A stretch of DNA of 28,228 nucleotides, taken from Deltaproteobacteria bacterium (lineage in GTDB: Bacteria; JAEEML01). The DNA is taken from positions 1-28,228 of the forward strand of contig JAEEML010000045.1 in the NCBI GenBank assembly GCA_016283195.1, given 5' to 3'. Of this stretch, positions 1 through 9,069 are shown in pieces. The notes under the pieces were generated by a model. It saw nothing but the letters and a program-made list of their open reading frames with translations. It searched no databases and had not been told where the DNA came from. The position numbers and the translations under genes were made by a program. The first letter of the stretch is position 1, and each line of letters starts with the position of its first letter.

Positions 1-1
1 T

Positions 2-784
2 ATAAGGCAGATTCAAGAAGTGAAGAATGCCATCAAGACCTATGAGCTGTATTCAACTCTGGATGCTTTTAAGGAAAAAGATTTGTTAAAAGCTCATGGG
101 GTGATGATGCAGGCTTTACTTGATGACGCCGGAAGCTACAGGCGCGGCGGAGTAGGAGTTTTTGGTAAAGAGGGCATAGTTCATCTGGCTCCGCCGGCTG
201 ATAGGGTGCCCTTTTTGATGAATGATCTTTTTACCTGGCTAAAAAATTCTAAAGACCACCTCTTAATTCGCTCCTGTGTTTTTCACTATGAATTTGAATT
301 TATACACCCTTTTATTGATGGTAATGGGCGGACAGGGCGGTTGTGGCAATCGCTGATTCTCGGTAAGCTGCACCCTCTTTTTGAGCATTTGCCGGTTGAA
401 AATATGGTTTATGCCAATCAACAGGCTTATTATGAGGCTATTAATGCCAGCACTGGTGCCGGTGAGTCGGGCCCCTTTATTGATTTTATGCTCAGCGAAA
501 TATATAAAACACTAAAAGAGCATCAGGGAGCCCAGCTTTCGCTTGGAGGAGCAAATATTGCCGATGAGTTCGGTGTAAAGTTCGGTGTAAAGTTCGGTGT
601 AAATGGAAAGAAAGTTTTAGAGCTACTAAATTTAAATCCGGCAATTTCGGCTGGCGAGATAGCGGAAAAGCTGGGGCTTAGTAAACGCGGTGTAGAAAAA
701 CAGCTTAAAAAGTTTCGTGATCTAAGGATAATCAGTCGTCAGGGCAGTGATAAAAACGGCCTATGGATTATTAATAAGGAATAG
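2..784 (+). CDS. Fic family protein with C-terminal winged HTH (5' end outside window)
   Basis: Fic-domain enzyme, a family that usually transfers AMP from ATP to a protein hydroxyl. The motif HPFIDGNGRTGR is encoded at 305-340 and matches the Fic active site HxFx(D/E)GNGRxxR, with His, Asp and both Arg present. The frame is open to the left edge, and the upstream residues IRQIQE fit the helix that normally precedes this point. The GTG at 20 is therefore probably internal and the gene is cut by the window. The inhibitory helix motif (S/T)xxxE(G/N) of class II Fic proteins would lie in the missing part. Past the Fic core is a short KFGV repeat linker, then a helix-turn-helix (SAGEIAEKLGLSKRGVEKQL), suggesting DNA binding or autoregulation. 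The target is unknown. It ends 90 bp before gyrA on the same strand. Confidence 0.9.
   Translation: MRQIQEVKNAIKTYELYSTLDAFKEKDLLKAHGVMMQALLDDAGSYRRGGVGVFGKEGIVHLAPPADRVPFLMNDLFTWLKNSKDHLLIRSCVFHYEFEFIHPFIDGNGRTGRLWQSLILGKLHPLFEHLPVENMVYANQQAYYEAINASTGAGESGPFIDFMLSEIYKTLKEHQGAQLSLGGANIADEFGVKFGVKFGVNGKKVLELLNLNPAISAGEIAEKLGLSKRGVEKQLKKFRDLRIISRQGSDKNGLWIINKE
569..604 (+). repeat. 12-bp tandem repeat, 3 copies, inside the fic gene
   Basis: Three in-frame copies of TTCGGTGTAAAG (last base of the third copy is T), giving the linker KFGVKFGVKFGVN between the Fic core and the winged helix. Copy number changes would alter linker length without breaking the frame. Confidence 0.9.
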
Positions 785-795
785 CCCTTTGGCGC

Positions 796-824
796 TTGAA
801 AATCGGCCGCTTTTGCAGTAAAGT
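796..824 (+). promoter_or_regulatory. candidate sigma-70 promoter for gyrA
   Basis: TTGAAA (796-801), a 17-bp spacer and TAAAGT (819-824). Predicted start of transcription is about 40 bases before the gyrA ATG. The -35 is good (5/6), the -10 is modest (4/6). Confidence 0.45.
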
Positions 825-874
825 GCGCGCCGAACTTAGGCCAGCCAAAGAAGGCCATAAGCGGAGTTACAATA

Positions 875-3589
875 ATGGGAAAATTAATTTCGGTTGGCGT
901 GAATGACGAGATGCGCTCGGCGTATCTGGAATACGCCATGAGTGTTATAGTCGGTCGTGCCTTGCCTGATGCCCGCGACGGCTTAAAACCGGTGCATCGG
1001 CGCATCCTCTTCTCCATGCACGACATGGGGATAACGAGCGATTCCAAGAATACCAAAAAGTCGGCTTCCATCGTTGGTGAGTGTATGGGTAAATATCACC
1101 CCCACGGTGATAGCTCCATTTATGAAGCCCTGGTGCGTATGGCCCAGCCCTTCTCTATGCGCCACACTCTGATTTACGGCCAGGGTAACTTTGGTGATAT
1201 GGACGGCAACCAGGCCGCCGCCATGCGTTATACCGAAGCCAAACTCGATAAATTGGCCGATAACATGATGGCCGATTTGGAGAAAAAGACTGTCGATTTT
1301 GTACCCAACTATGACGGCGAGCATGCTGAGCCCACCGTTTTGCCGGTGACTTTCCCCAACCTTTTGGTGAATGGTTCTTCCGGTATTGCCGTTGGTATGG
1401 CTACTAATATTCCCACTCATAATCTGGGGGAGACTATTGATGCCACCATTGCGATGATTCATGACCCGGAAATAACCGTGCCCGAGCTGATGAAAATCAT
1501 GCCCGGCCCCGATTTCCCCACCGGCGGTATCATTTGCGGCGCGAGCGGCTTGCGCCTGGCTTACGAGACGGGGCGCGGGCTCATCAAAATCCGCGCCAAA
1601 GCGGCTATTGAGACCGATAAGCAGGGTGCGGAATCCATCGTTATTACCGAGCTCCCATATCAAGTGAATAAGAGCGAGCTTTTGCAGCGCATCGGCGAGC
1701 TCCACCGCAACAAGATTATTATGGGTATAAGCCCCAGCAAAAAGGTGGAAGATCTCACCGATCTTGATAACGGCCTTAAGATAATAATCCATATTCAAAA
1801 AGGATTTTCGGCTGATGTGGTTTTGAATCAGCTTTATAATCAAACCCAGCTGGAAAGCTCCTTTGGTATCAACTTTTTGGCTATCGACGACGGCCAGCCC
1901 AAGACGCTCACTCTGCCTGATATGCTGCGCTGCTTTATTAAGCACCGCCGCGATGTGGTGCGTAGGCGCACTAAATTTGAGCTTGATAAGGCGAGAGCCG
2001 GCTTTAACCGCGTGGCTGTTTTACGGGTGGCTCTGGATTATATCGACCGCATTATTGAAATTATCCGCACCAGTAAAGATACCCCCGAAGCAACGGCCCG
2101 TCTCATGGCCGAAAACTTTATTTTGAACCCGGTGATGCACGAGCTTTTGGCCCGGGCTGAGGAATATACCGCGCCTTTTGGCAAAAAGCTGAATATCGGC
2201 GATGTGCTGCACTTTAGCCGGGAGCAGGCCGAGGCTATCTTAGACCTCAAATTGCAGCGCTTAACCGGCCTGGAGCGCGAAAAACTGGAAGCTCAGGCCG
2301 AAGATTTCCGGCAAAAGATGGAATATCTTTTGGCTATTTTGCGCAGCGACAAGCGGCTCATGGAAGTTATTGTCGAAGAGCTGGAAGATGTTAAGGCCAA
2401 ATTTGCCGATAAAAGGCGCACCCAGATTGATTACACGGCTGAAGACTTTACCATTGAAGATTTAATCGAAGAGCAAAATATGGTGGTGACCATCAGCCAT
2501 CAGCATTACATTAAGCGCTGTAAACCGGCTCTCTACCGCAGCCAGCGCCGCGGCGGCCAGGGTCTCCATGGCATGGCCACCAAAGATACCGATTTTGTGG
2601 AAAAGATTTTCACCGCTTCCACTCACGATTATATGCTCATCTTTACCAATAATGCCCGTTGCTACTGGCTCAAAGTCTATGAGCTGCCCGAGGGTGACCG
2701 CACGGCGCGCGGTAAAGATATTGTCAATTTGATCGATCTCCAGCCCGGTGACTCCATTGCCGCCGTGGTGCCGGTGCGCCATTTTGACGATGAACACTTT
2801 GTGATCACCGCCACCGAGCAGGGTATTATCAACCGCCGCTCGCTCATGGCTTATTCTAACCCGCGCTCTAAAGGCATTATTGCTACCGGTCTCACCGAGG
2901 GCGATCGCATCATTGATGTGCAGATTTCCAACGGCAAGTCCGATGTCATTATTACCACCCGCTATGGCAAAGCCATTCGCTTTAATGAGCAGGAAATTCG
3001 CGAGACCGGCCGCACCTCTGTCGGCGTGCGCGCCATTACTCTTGGCGATGACACTACTTACGGCCCCGATGGCGTAGTGGCTATGCAAGTGGTGGCTGAT
3101 GCCAGCAAAGATCTGTTGAGCGTTTGCGAAAACGGTTACGGCAAGCGCACGCCCATTGCCGAATATCCGCAGCAGCACCGCGGCGGCCAGGGGCGCATTG
3201 CCATTAAACTCAGCGAGCGCAACGGCGGCCTGGTGGGCGTGGTGGCCTGCGAAGAGGGCGAAGACCTCATGATTATGGCCGACAACGGCATAGTTATCCG
3301 CACACCTATCGAAGATATTCGCTCCATCGGCCGCAATACTCAGGGCGTGCGTCTCATCAATATCAATAACAAAGATGAAGACAAATTAGCCAAGGTGGTG
3401 GCTGTGGTCACTGTCGATCGTGAGCCGGAAGAGCCTGAAGAGCCTGAAGAAGTAAGCGCTAATGAAGGCGGAGAAATTCCGGAAGGTGAGGCGGAAGCCA
3501 GTGCAAATGGCGAAAAACCCATTGAAGATACAGATGAATCTTCCAGTGAAGAATTAGCTTCGGATGCTACCCCCGCTAATGAAGAATAA
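875..3589 (+). CDS. gyrA: DNA gyrase subunit A
   Basis: Breakage-reunion subunit of DNA gyrase, which works with GyrB to introduce negative supercoils. At 904 aa it has the usual family length. The active-site tyrosine is Y119 in [10 protein letters not shown]. The quinolone region reads [11 protein letters not shown] (75-85), with Ser at the E. coli 83 position and Glu at the 87 position. Both occur in wild-type enzymes, so no resistance change is evident. The GyrA box QRRGGQG at 557-563 starts the DNA-wrapping C-terminal domain and separates GyrA from ParC. From about residue 850 a long acidic tail with PEE repeats runs to the end; an acidic tail is known to tune supercoiling in E. coli GyrA. 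The ATG at 875 has a weak GGAG nine bases upstream. The next gene starts at or over its stop codon, so the two are probably cotranscribed. Confidence 0.98.
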   Translation: MGKLISVGVNDEMRSAYLEYAMSVIVGRALPDARDGLKPVHRRILFSMHDMGITSDSKNTKKSASIVGECMGKYHPHGDSSIYEALVRMAQPFSMRHTLIYGQGNFGDMDGNQAAAMRYTEAKLDKLADNMMADLEKKTVDFVPNYDGEHAEPTVLPVTFPNLLVNGSSGIAVGMATNIPTHNLGETIDATIAMIHDPEITVPELMKIMPGPDFPTGGIICGASGLRLAYETGRGLIKIRAKAAIETDKQGAESIVITELPYQVNKSELLQRIGELHRNKIIMGISPSKKVEDLTDLDNGLKIIIHIQKGFSADVVLNQLYNQTQLESSFGINFLAIDDGQPKTLTLPDMLRCFIKHRRDVVRRRTKFELDKARAGFNRVAVLRVALDYIDRIIEIIRTSKDTPEATARLMAENFILNPVMHELLARAEEYTAPFGKKLNIGDVLHFSREQAEAILDLKLQRLTGLEREKLEAQAEDFRQKMEYLLAILRSDKRLMEVIVEELEDVKAKFADKRRTQIDYTAEDFTIEDLIEEQNMVVTISHQHYIKRCKPALYRSQRRGGQGLHGMATKDTDFVEKIFTASTHDYMLIFTNNARCYWLKVYELPEGDRTARGKDIVNLIDLQPGDSIAAVVPVRHFDDEHFVITATEQGIINRRSLMAYSNPRSKGIIATGLTEGDRIIDVQISNGKSDVIITTRYGKAIRFNEQEIRETGRTSVGVRAITLGDDTTYGPDGVVAMQVVADASKDLLSVCENGYGKRTPIAEYPQQHRGGQGRIAIKLSERNGGLVGVVACEEGEDLMIMADNGIVIRTPIEDIRSIGRNTQGVRLININNKDEDKLAKVVAVVTVDREPEEPEEPEEVSANEGGEIPEGEAEASANGEKPIEDTDESSSEELASDATPANEE

Positions 3590-3590
3590 T

Positions 3591-4496
3591 ATGCTACGCT
3601 CTCTTTTCCTGGCGCTTTTTTTAACCTTAACGCTTGCTGCTTGCCAGGAAGAGCGGGTGAGCATAGCTCTGGCTGATATTGAAGAGCTCATGTCTCAGGG
3701 GTCTGCACCCTCTTATAAAGCTGCCGAAAAATTGGCCTATGATACGCTGAAAAAGCTTAAAGCCAATAATAGCCCGGCTGCCATAGAAGAGCGGCGCACG
3801 GTGCTCAGGGCACTTATTGAAATTAAACTTAAATTTCGCCAGGATCCCCAGGCGGCAGTTGATTTACTTAAGCAGCTTGCCGCTATTGCCGGCCCGGAAG
3901 AGCGCTATAAAATAAAGCTCTCTATGGCTAATCTCTTTGAAAATGAACTGGGCCTTATCACTGAGGCAGTTTTTGTTTTGCAAGAGGTTATCGCCACCGC
4001 CGAAAAAGAGGGGCGCGATGATTTGGATGAGAATTATTATCGGTTGATAAAAGATCTTTTTGCTCTCCGCAAATATGAGCAGTGCCGCGAAGCTGTGCAT
4101 CAACTTTCTCTTAAATGTCCTGATTCGCCCTATTTGGTGCGTAGCCGCCTTATTGAGGCCAATAGCTTTTTTATTCAGGAAGAATATCATAAAGCTATAG
4201 CTTTGCACCGCGCTCTTTTGGAGGAGCCATTGACGCCGGAAGAGCAGGGCACGGTTTATTTTGAACTTGGCAGCTCCTACCAGATGTTAAATGAACAAAA
4301 AGAGGCCCTAGGTTATTATAAACTGGCTCTAAAAGGGCATAAGAACCCGCAAATGGTGCAAAATCACATTAGCTATATGCAAATTTTGCTGGATAACGCC
4401 AATGTGGAAAAGCAAATCCGCCGTTCCAAGTTGGAACAGGCTTATCTGGAGCGGGCCTCGCCGGAAAATGAGCACGAGATGCGCCTCATTAGGTAG
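3591..4496 (+). CDS. TPR-type lipoprotein, function unknown
   Basis: The N-terminus MLRSLFLALFLTLTLAAC is a lipoprotein signal with lipobox LAAC, predicting lipid attachment at Cys18. Three in-frame ATGs are possible (3564, 3579, 3591). The one at 3591 puts the hydrophobic stretch at the terminus and has a weak GAAG just upstream. The one at 3579 would add MKNN, supplying the Lys usual in a signal peptide, and would overlap the gyrA stop. The mature part is almost entirely helical with tetratricopeptide-like pairs, clearest between about residues 150 and 270 (YFELGSSYQMLNEQKEALGY). Such proteins are generally scaffolds at the inner or outer membrane. No catalytic motif is visible, so the partner is unknown. 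Position right after gyrA suggests shared transcription, not shared function. Confidence 0.85.
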   Translation: MLRSLFLALFLTLTLAACQEERVSIALADIEELMSQGSAPSYKAAEKLAYDTLKKLKANNSPAAIEERRTVLRALIEIKLKFRQDPQAAVDLLKQLAAIAGPEERYKIKLSMANLFENELGLITEAVFVLQEVIATAEKEGRDDLDENYYRLIKDLFALRKYEQCREAVHQLSLKCPDSPYLVRSRLIEANSFFIQEEYHKAIALHRALLEEPLTPEEQGTVYFELGSSYQMLNEQKEALGYYKLALKGHKNPQMVQNHISYMQILLDNANVEKQIRRSKLEQAYLERASPENEHEMRLIR

Positions 4497-4522
4497 TCTT
4501 GCTGATCTTTTCGGTAAAATAC

Positions 4523-4551
4523 TTGAATAAATTATATTATTTTGCTAAAAT
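4523..4551 (+). promoter_or_regulatory. candidate promoter for the 573-aa lipoprotein gene
   Basis: TTGAAT (4523-4528), 17-bp spacer, TAAAAT (4546-4551) preceded by TGC, which makes an extended -10. It lies in an AT-rich gap 27 bases before the start codon at 4578. One of the better promoter matches in the window. Confidence 0.65.
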
Positions 4552-4577
4552 AGTGCAGCTTTTTGTGGGAGGCGATT

Positions 4578-6299
4578 ATGCGTATTACCAAGCTGTTAGG
4601 AATCTTAACTGCCAGCCTGCTCCTTGTTTCCTGTGCCAAAAAAGAGGCCGAAAGGGTGCCGGAAGACGCTTTGCAAGTTAAAACCGCAGATCCAGCTTCC
4701 GTTGATATACCAGCCGATGAGCCGGGTGATAAGCCAGGTGATAATGGGCCGTTAGATAACGAGCATACCGATGAACAGTTGGAAATTCCTGATAATTTAC
4801 CGGATGTTATTGAGCCGGATGAAGATGAGCCGGAAGAGCCGGAAGTCGATCCAACTCTCAACATAGATGCTTACACTGAAGAGCCGCCGGCACCGGAGGG
4901 CGCTTCGTGTATTCTTGATTATGGCTTTAGATACGATAACATGACGCTGGAAAACTTGGCTTATATGTTGCCAACGCCGCGTATTATTTGGGATAGCGCC
5001 TGGCAAGGTGAGCCGGAGCCCGTTAATCTTACCCCGGATAGTGACCGGATTGCCTACCCCGAAGAGGAACCGCCGGCTTATTATCTCTTAAAAATGCGCC
5101 GCGGTTTTCATAAAGCGGCTACCAGCCTGATTATGCCGGCTTATACTGATACCTTGCCTCTTTTTGACCGCGCCGCCGCTTGGAATGATGATGAAGAGCG
5201 TTGTTATATTTATCCGCAGTGGGCTTCTCAGGGGGGCGATAGCTTAACTCAGGATAAAGCCTATGATCTTTATGTGAAAATTGCCGAGCTTACCGTTGGT
5301 GTGACTTTGAACCAAGCGGCCGAGCGGCGTAATGTAATTGGTATTCGCGGTGCTCACCCGGGGCAATTCTTTTACAACGGCGATGGGCCGAACCGCTTTA
5401 ATGATACCATTGTTTTGCTTTGGAAAGATAAGGCCGGTAAAAAGTATGTGCGTGAATTTCCCGTGAATACCAATACCGGTGTGCAAAAAACGCGCAAGAG
5501 CGGCCAGGCTTCCGCCCTAAAAGCCAACCGCCATTATCGCTATAAAAACGGCACGCACAAAGGTTATAATGCTCTGCAAATTAATGAGTACAGTTATAAT
5601 ACCCGCGACGATGCCAACAACAACGGCCACATTGATAACGACCGCAACGGCTGGCTCTCGCCGCGTGATAATCCTCAGGATTACGACCGCACCGGTAGCG
5701 GCCACAATATTCACTATGGTAAAGCTACAGCTCTTGAGACTTCGCCGGTGAGCAATTGGTCGGCCGGTTGCCAGGTTATCCCCGGTGTGGAAAACTGGAC
5801 CATGTTTATTACCAATGCCTGGACAGGGAGCGGCGCGGCCGTAGATTATTATCTGGTTGATGCCCGCGATATTGATAAGCGCGTTTTTACAGACTGCTCG
5901 CCGGATGGCAGCCATGACTGCCCATTCCCGATAGTTTTTACAAATGGCTCATTTAGTGCCAGCGGTACTTTAAGCGGCAATGCCCCGGATAATGCTTTTG
6001 ATGCCTATAACTGCGCTCCTGATACCAATGAATCCGGCCCGGAAGCTGTCTATTTCTTCACTTGGGACGGTAGCAGCACAGCTAAAAAGGAGCTTACGGT
6101 GACTGTCTCCAGCGCCGACGGCGACCCGGATATCCACCTCTTAAATGCCGATGACGTAAATGATTGTATTACCCGCCATGATAAAACTTTTACGGCGACA
6201 ATAGACCCCGGCCGCTATTTTATTATTGTTGATACTTATGTGCGGAGTAGCGGCGAAGTGCGCGAAGGTAGCTACGAACTTACCGTTTCTTTGAAATAA
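4578..6299 (+). CDS. lipoprotein with candidate L,D-transpeptidase-like site and C-terminal PPC-like domain
   Basis: A 573-aa exported protein. The ATG at 4578 is preferred because GGGAGG lies 5 bases upstream and the product then opens with a lipoprotein signal (lipobox LVSC, Cys19); the in-frame TTG at 4563 lies upstream of that ribosome site. Residues 20-100 are a Pro/Glu/Asp-rich, presumably disordered tether. A central domain contains NIHYG (377-381) and WSAGCQVIPG with Cys398. A His-Gly plus Ser-x-Gly-Cys arrangement recalls L,D-transpeptidase/YkuD-like enzymes, but this is motif resemblance only. A run DDANNNGHIDNDRNG about 25 residues before the His looks like a calcium-binding loop. 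The last 110 residues (DGDPDIHLL, PGRYFIIVDTY) resemble bacterial pre-peptidase C-terminal (PPC) domains, found in secreted proteins. A plausible role is cell-wall modification or binding at the periplasmic face; this is inference. Confidence 0.75.
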   Translation: MRITKLLGILTASLLLVSCAKKEAERVPEDALQVKTADPASVDIPADEPGDKPGDNGPLDNEHTDEQLEIPDNLPDVIEPDEDEPEEPEVDPTLNIDAYTEEPPAPEGASCILDYGFRYDNMTLENLAYMLPTPRIIWDSAWQGEPEPVNLTPDSDRIAYPEEEPPAYYLLKMRRGFHKAATSLIMPAYTDTLPLFDRAAAWNDDEERCYIYPQWASQGGDSLTQDKAYDLYVKIAELTVGVTLNQAAERRNVIGIRGAHPGQFFYNGDGPNRFNDTIVLLWKDKAGKKYVREFPVNTNTGVQKTRKSGQASALKANRHYRYKNGTHKGYNALQINEYSYNTRDDANNNGHIDNDRNGWLSPRDNPQDYDRTGSGHNIHYGKATALETSPVSNWSAGCQVIPGVENWTMFITNAWTGSGAAVDYYLVDARDIDKRVFTDCSPDGSHDCPFPIVFTNGSFSASGTLSGNAPDNAFDAYNCAPDTNESGPEAVYFFTWDGSSTAKKELTVTVSSADGDPDIHLLNADDVNDCITRHDKTFTATIDPGRYFIIVDTYVRSSGEVREGSYELTVSLK

Positions 6300-6358
6300 G
6301 ATTTTTCCCACAGCAGCCGCTATAATAAAAAGCAAAAACTAAAGAATAAGCAGAATTG

Positions 6359-6387
6359 TTGCGCAAAAACTAAAAAATAACTATTAT
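6359..6387 (+). promoter_or_regulatory. candidate promoter for clpX
   Basis: TTGCGC (6359-6364), 17-bp spacer, TATTAT (6382-6387), in the AT-rich gap before clpX, about 33 bases ahead of the start codon at 6420. Confidence 0.4.
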
Positions 6388-6419
6388 ACGCGCGGATTTT
6401 GTGGGGAGAGGAGTCCTTT

Positions 6420-7682
6420 ATGGCCGGTCGTCGTCACAAGCAAGATGAGTTACGTTGTTCATTCTGCGGCAAAGAGCAGGCCGAAGTGCGCAAACTGGTG
6501 GCCGGCCCGGAAGTGAGCATTTGCAACGAATGTATTAAAATATGCGTAGATATGCTGGCTGAAGAGTTTGCTCCCCACCCAAAGCAAGATACAGAGCTGC
6601 ATCTCTTTTTGCCCCATGAAATAAAGGCCTATCTTGACCAATATGTCATTGGCCAGGAGCAGGCCAAAAAGGTGCTTTCGGTGGCTATTTATAACCATTA
6701 TAAGCGCCTTATTTCCCAGGAGTCCGGGTCGGCCGACGATGTAGAAATCACTAAGTCCAATGTGCTGCTCTTGGGTCCTACCGGCACCGGCAAAACCCTT
6801 TTGGCCCAGACTTTGGCCCGCCTTTTAAATGTGCCGTTTACTATTGCCGATGTCACCACGCTAACCGAGGCCGGCTATGTGGGCGAAGATGTAGAAAATA
6901 TCATTGCCAATCTGTTGGCAGCGGCCGACGGCGATGTGGAACGCACGAAGCAAGGCATTGTTTATATTGACGAAATTGATAAAATAGCCCGCCGCAGCGG
7001 CGACACGCCGGCCGCCACCCGCGATGTGGGCGGCGAAGGGGTGCAGCAGGGCCTTTTGAAGCTCATTGAAGGCACAGTAGCCATGGTGACCCCGCATGGC
7101 AAGCGCGGCCTCACTCAGGTGGAGACCATCCCCATTGATACGCGCAATATCCTCTTTATTTGCGGTGGTACTTTTCAGGGGCTGGAAGAGGTAATCAGCC
7201 GGCGTATAGGCCAGAAATCACTGGGTTTTGGCGCGAATTTAGAACAAGCGGAAAAGAAGAACAGCGGCGAAATTTTGAGCCATGTGGAAACCGAAGATTT
7301 GGTAAAATTCGGCATTATTCCCGAGCTCATCGGCCGCTTGCCGGTTATTGCCACTTTGGGTAATCTTAGCGAGCATGATTTGGAGCGCATTCTCACCGAG
7401 CCGAAAAATGCCCTCACCAAGCAATATGAGGCTCTTTTTGCCATGGAGAATGTAAAGCTTACTTTTACCAAAGCGGCTATTAAAGCTATTGCTAAAAAAG
7501 CTATGGGGCACCCGGCTTCAGCGCGGGCGCTAAGAGCGGTAATTGAAGAATATATGCTGGAAATTATGTATGAAACTCCTTTTGTCCCCGGGCTCAAGGA
7601 GTGCCAGATTGGCGCTGAAGTTTTTACCAAAAGAGAGCCACCTATCTTGATTTATAATAATCCTAAACGTCAAAGTGCCTGA
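6420..7682 (+). CDS. clpX: ATP-dependent Clp protease ATP-binding subunit ClpX
   Basis: AAA+ unfoldase that recognises tagged substrates and feeds them to ClpP in the cytoplasm. The ATG at 6420 follows GAGAGGAG and gives 420 aa, typical for ClpX; an in-frame TTG at 6399 lies upstream of that ribosome site and is unlikely. The N-terminal zinc-binding domain has C13, C16, C35 and C38. Walker A is GPTGTGKT (119-126), the pore loop is GYVG (152-155), and Walker B is IDE (183-185). The hallmark stretch [20 protein letters not shown] is present, as is the sensor-2 region around [16 protein letters not shown]. clpP is not in the window; the upstream neighbour is an unrelated lipoprotein, so the common clpP-clpX pairing is broken here. 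xdhC begins 11 bp downstream and is probably cotranscribed. Confidence 0.98.
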   Translation: MAGRRHKQDELRCSFCGKEQAEVRKLVAGPEVSICNECIKICVDMLAEEFAPHPKQDTELHLFLPHEIKAYLDQYVIGQEQAKKVLSVAIYNHYKRLISQESGSADDVEITKSNVLLLGPTGTGKTLLAQTLARLLNVPFTIADVTTLTEAGYVGEDVENIIANLLAAADGDVERTKQGIVYIDEIDKIARRSGDTPAATRDVGGEGVQQGLLKLIEGTVAMVTPHGKRGLTQVETIPIDTRNILFICGGTFQGLEEVISRRIGQKSLGFGANLEQAEKKNSGEILSHVETEDLVKFGIIPELIGRLPVIATLGNLSEHDLERILTEPKNALTKQYEALFAMENVKLTFTKAAIKAIAKKAMGHPASARALRAVIEEYMLEIMYETPFVPGLKECQIGAEVFTKREPPILIYNNPKRQSA

Positions 7683-7693
7683 AAGGAGAAACA

Positions 7694-8482
7694 ATGGATC
7701 CCTTTGCCAAGCCGGATATGTTTTTTAAACGCGTTAATGAGCTTTTTGCCGAAAATACCCCTTTTGCCATAGCTACTGTTATTGAATCCGAGGGCTCCAC
7801 ACCGCGTAAATCGGGCGCCAAAATGCTTATAAGAGCCGATGGCAGCCACGAAGGCACGGTGGGTGGCGGCATTTTTGAAGACGAAACGGTAAAAGCGGCG
7901 CTAAATAGCCTGAAAACCATGGCTCCCACTATAGTTGGCGTGGATTTAAGCAAAGAGGGCGGCAAGTCGATGTGCGGCGGCGGCATGAAAGCTTATATCG
8001 AGCCTTATTCGCCTCTGCCCTGGCTCATTATCTTTGGGGCCGGTCATGTGGGGCTGGCTTGCATCAGCGTTTTTCATGCTCTAGGCTTTCGTATTGCCGT
8101 AGCTGAGGAATATGCGCCCGATTTAACGCCGGAAACGCGGCCCATGGTGGATATAGTAGTGCCCACTTTTGATACCGCCAAAATGGAAGAGCTGCCCTTT
8201 GGGCCCAATAGTTATGTGCTGGTTTGTACGCGCGGCCATGCTCACGACCTCGAGATGGCCACTTTTGCCATAAAGCATGAATTTGCTTATTTAGGCGTTA
8301 TCGGTAGCAAGAGTAAATCCAAGTTTATTATGGATAATCTGCGCGCCGCTTCCCCGGATGAGGAGCGCCTAAGTAAAGTATATACGCCTATCGGCCTGCC
8401 CATCGGCTCGCAAACTCCGGCCGAAATAGCTGTGAGCCTGGCGGCGCAGATTATTGCTCTTCAGCATGGAAAAACGCTCTAA
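7694..8482 (+). CDS. xdhC: XdhC/CoxI family molybdenum-enzyme maturation protein
   Basis: XdhC proteins bind molybdenum cofactor and help sulfurate and insert it into xanthine dehydrogenase-type hydroxylases. At 262 aa this has both family parts. The N-terminal XdhC_CoxI region shows ESEGSTPRKSGAKM and GTVGGGIFE, followed by MCGGGMKAYIEP. The C-terminal Rossmann-like region shows LIIFGAGHVG, then VLVCTRGHAHDLEM and YLGVIGSKSK. The start is supported by AGGAG seven bases upstream. The gene overlaps the nucleotidyltransferase start by 17 bp, a coupling typical of XdhC-MocA pairs. No molybdenum hydroxylase is encoded in this window, so the client must be elsewhere or absent. Family assignment is firm; the symbol is family-level only. 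Confidence 0.92.
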   Translation: MDPFAKPDMFFKRVNELFAENTPFAIATVIESEGSTPRKSGAKMLIRADGSHEGTVGGGIFEDETVKAALNSLKTMAPTIVGVDLSKEGGKSMCGGGMKAYIEPYSPLPWLIIFGAGHVGLACISVFHALGFRIAVAEEYAPDLTPETRPMVDIVVPTFDTAKMEELPFGPNSYVLVCTRGHAHDLEMATFAIKHEFAYLGVIGSKSKSKFIMDNLRAASPDEERLSKVYTPIGLPIGSQTPAEIAVSLAAQIIALQHGKTL

Positions 8483-9068
8483 ATATAAAGCCTTAGCCAT
8501 TATTACCAGCGCCGGCAAAAGTTCGCGCATGGGGCAGCCCAAAGCGCTTTTGCCCTTTGACGAAAACCACACTTTTATTGAGCAGATAGTAGCTACTTAC
8601 AGTGAGCAGAATATTGCCACTTTTGTGGTGACCAATGAGCTTCTGGCGCCTGCTTTGGCCCCTTTGGTGGCCGGGGCCGGCGGCTTTTTGGCCCCTTGTG
8701 CTAAGCCCGAGTGGCAGATGATCGATTCGCTGCGCTATGGTCTCTCCTGCCTGCCTGTGGCCAACCTGCCGCTCTTTATTCAGCCGGTGGATATGCCCTT
8801 TATCAGCGCGCCATTACTTAAGGCCATGCTAGAGCTGGTGGCCAAAAAGCCGGAGGCCTTTATTGTGCCGATGACTCCTGCCGGCCCCGGCCACCCGCTG
8901 CTTATCCCGCCGGGCCGCCTTAACTGGCTTAAAAGCCCGGCCACTGCTGGCGGCCTGAAAAAGGCACTTAGTGAGCTCAAAGAGCCGCCGCTCCCCCTGG
9001 CCTGGAGTGATAGCCGCCTGGCGCTTAATATCAATACGCCGGAAGATTATAAAAAATTAGGGCTTTAA
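8466..9068 (+). CDS. mocA: MocA-like molybdenum cofactor nucleotidyltransferase
   Basis: A 200-aa nucleotidyltransferase of the MobA/MocA type; MocA makes molybdopterin cytosine dinucleotide from CTP and Mo-molybdopterin. The N-terminal nucleotide-binding signature is AIITSAGKSSRMGQPKALLPF-like (the usual LAAGxSxRMGxxK with Ser-Ala-Gly in place of Ala-Ala-Gly). The metal-binding Asp is in QPVDMPF, and GPGHPLLIP matches the later substrate loop. The ATG at 8466 lies inside the end of xdhC, which suggests translational coupling. The pairing with XdhC favours the MocA (CTP) role over MobA (GTP), though residues deciding CTP or GTP were not resolved. It ends 1 base before the convergent zinc-ribbon gene. 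Confidence 0.88.
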   Translation: MEKRSKYKALAIITSAGKSSRMGQPKALLPFDENHTFIEQIVATYSEQNIATFVVTNELLAPALAPLVAGAGGFLAPCAKPEWQMIDSLRYGLSCLPVANLPLFIQPVDMPFISAPLLKAMLELVAKKPEAFIVPMTPAGPGHPLLIPPGRLNWLKSPATAGGLKKALSELKEPPLPLAWSDSRLALNINTPEDYKKLGL

Positions 9069-9069
9069 T

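Noticed and set aside
875-1150. Quinolone-resistance change in GyrA (Glu at the E. coli 87 position)
   Set aside because: Ser-Ser-Ile-Tyr-Glu is the normal wild-type sequence in several bacteria, so it does not indicate resistance.
983-1945. Long minus-strand open frame of 320 codons opposite gyrA
   Set aside because: Lies fully inside gyrA, has no recognisable domain or ribosome site, and follows from the codon usage of the real gene. The same holds for the minus-strand frames opposite clpX and within the FISUMP gene.
2-3589. Functional link between the Fic gene and gyrA
   Set aside because: Some Fic toxins modify GyrB and ParE, not GyrA, and this Fic protein has a regulator-type HTH. Adjacency alone is too weak.
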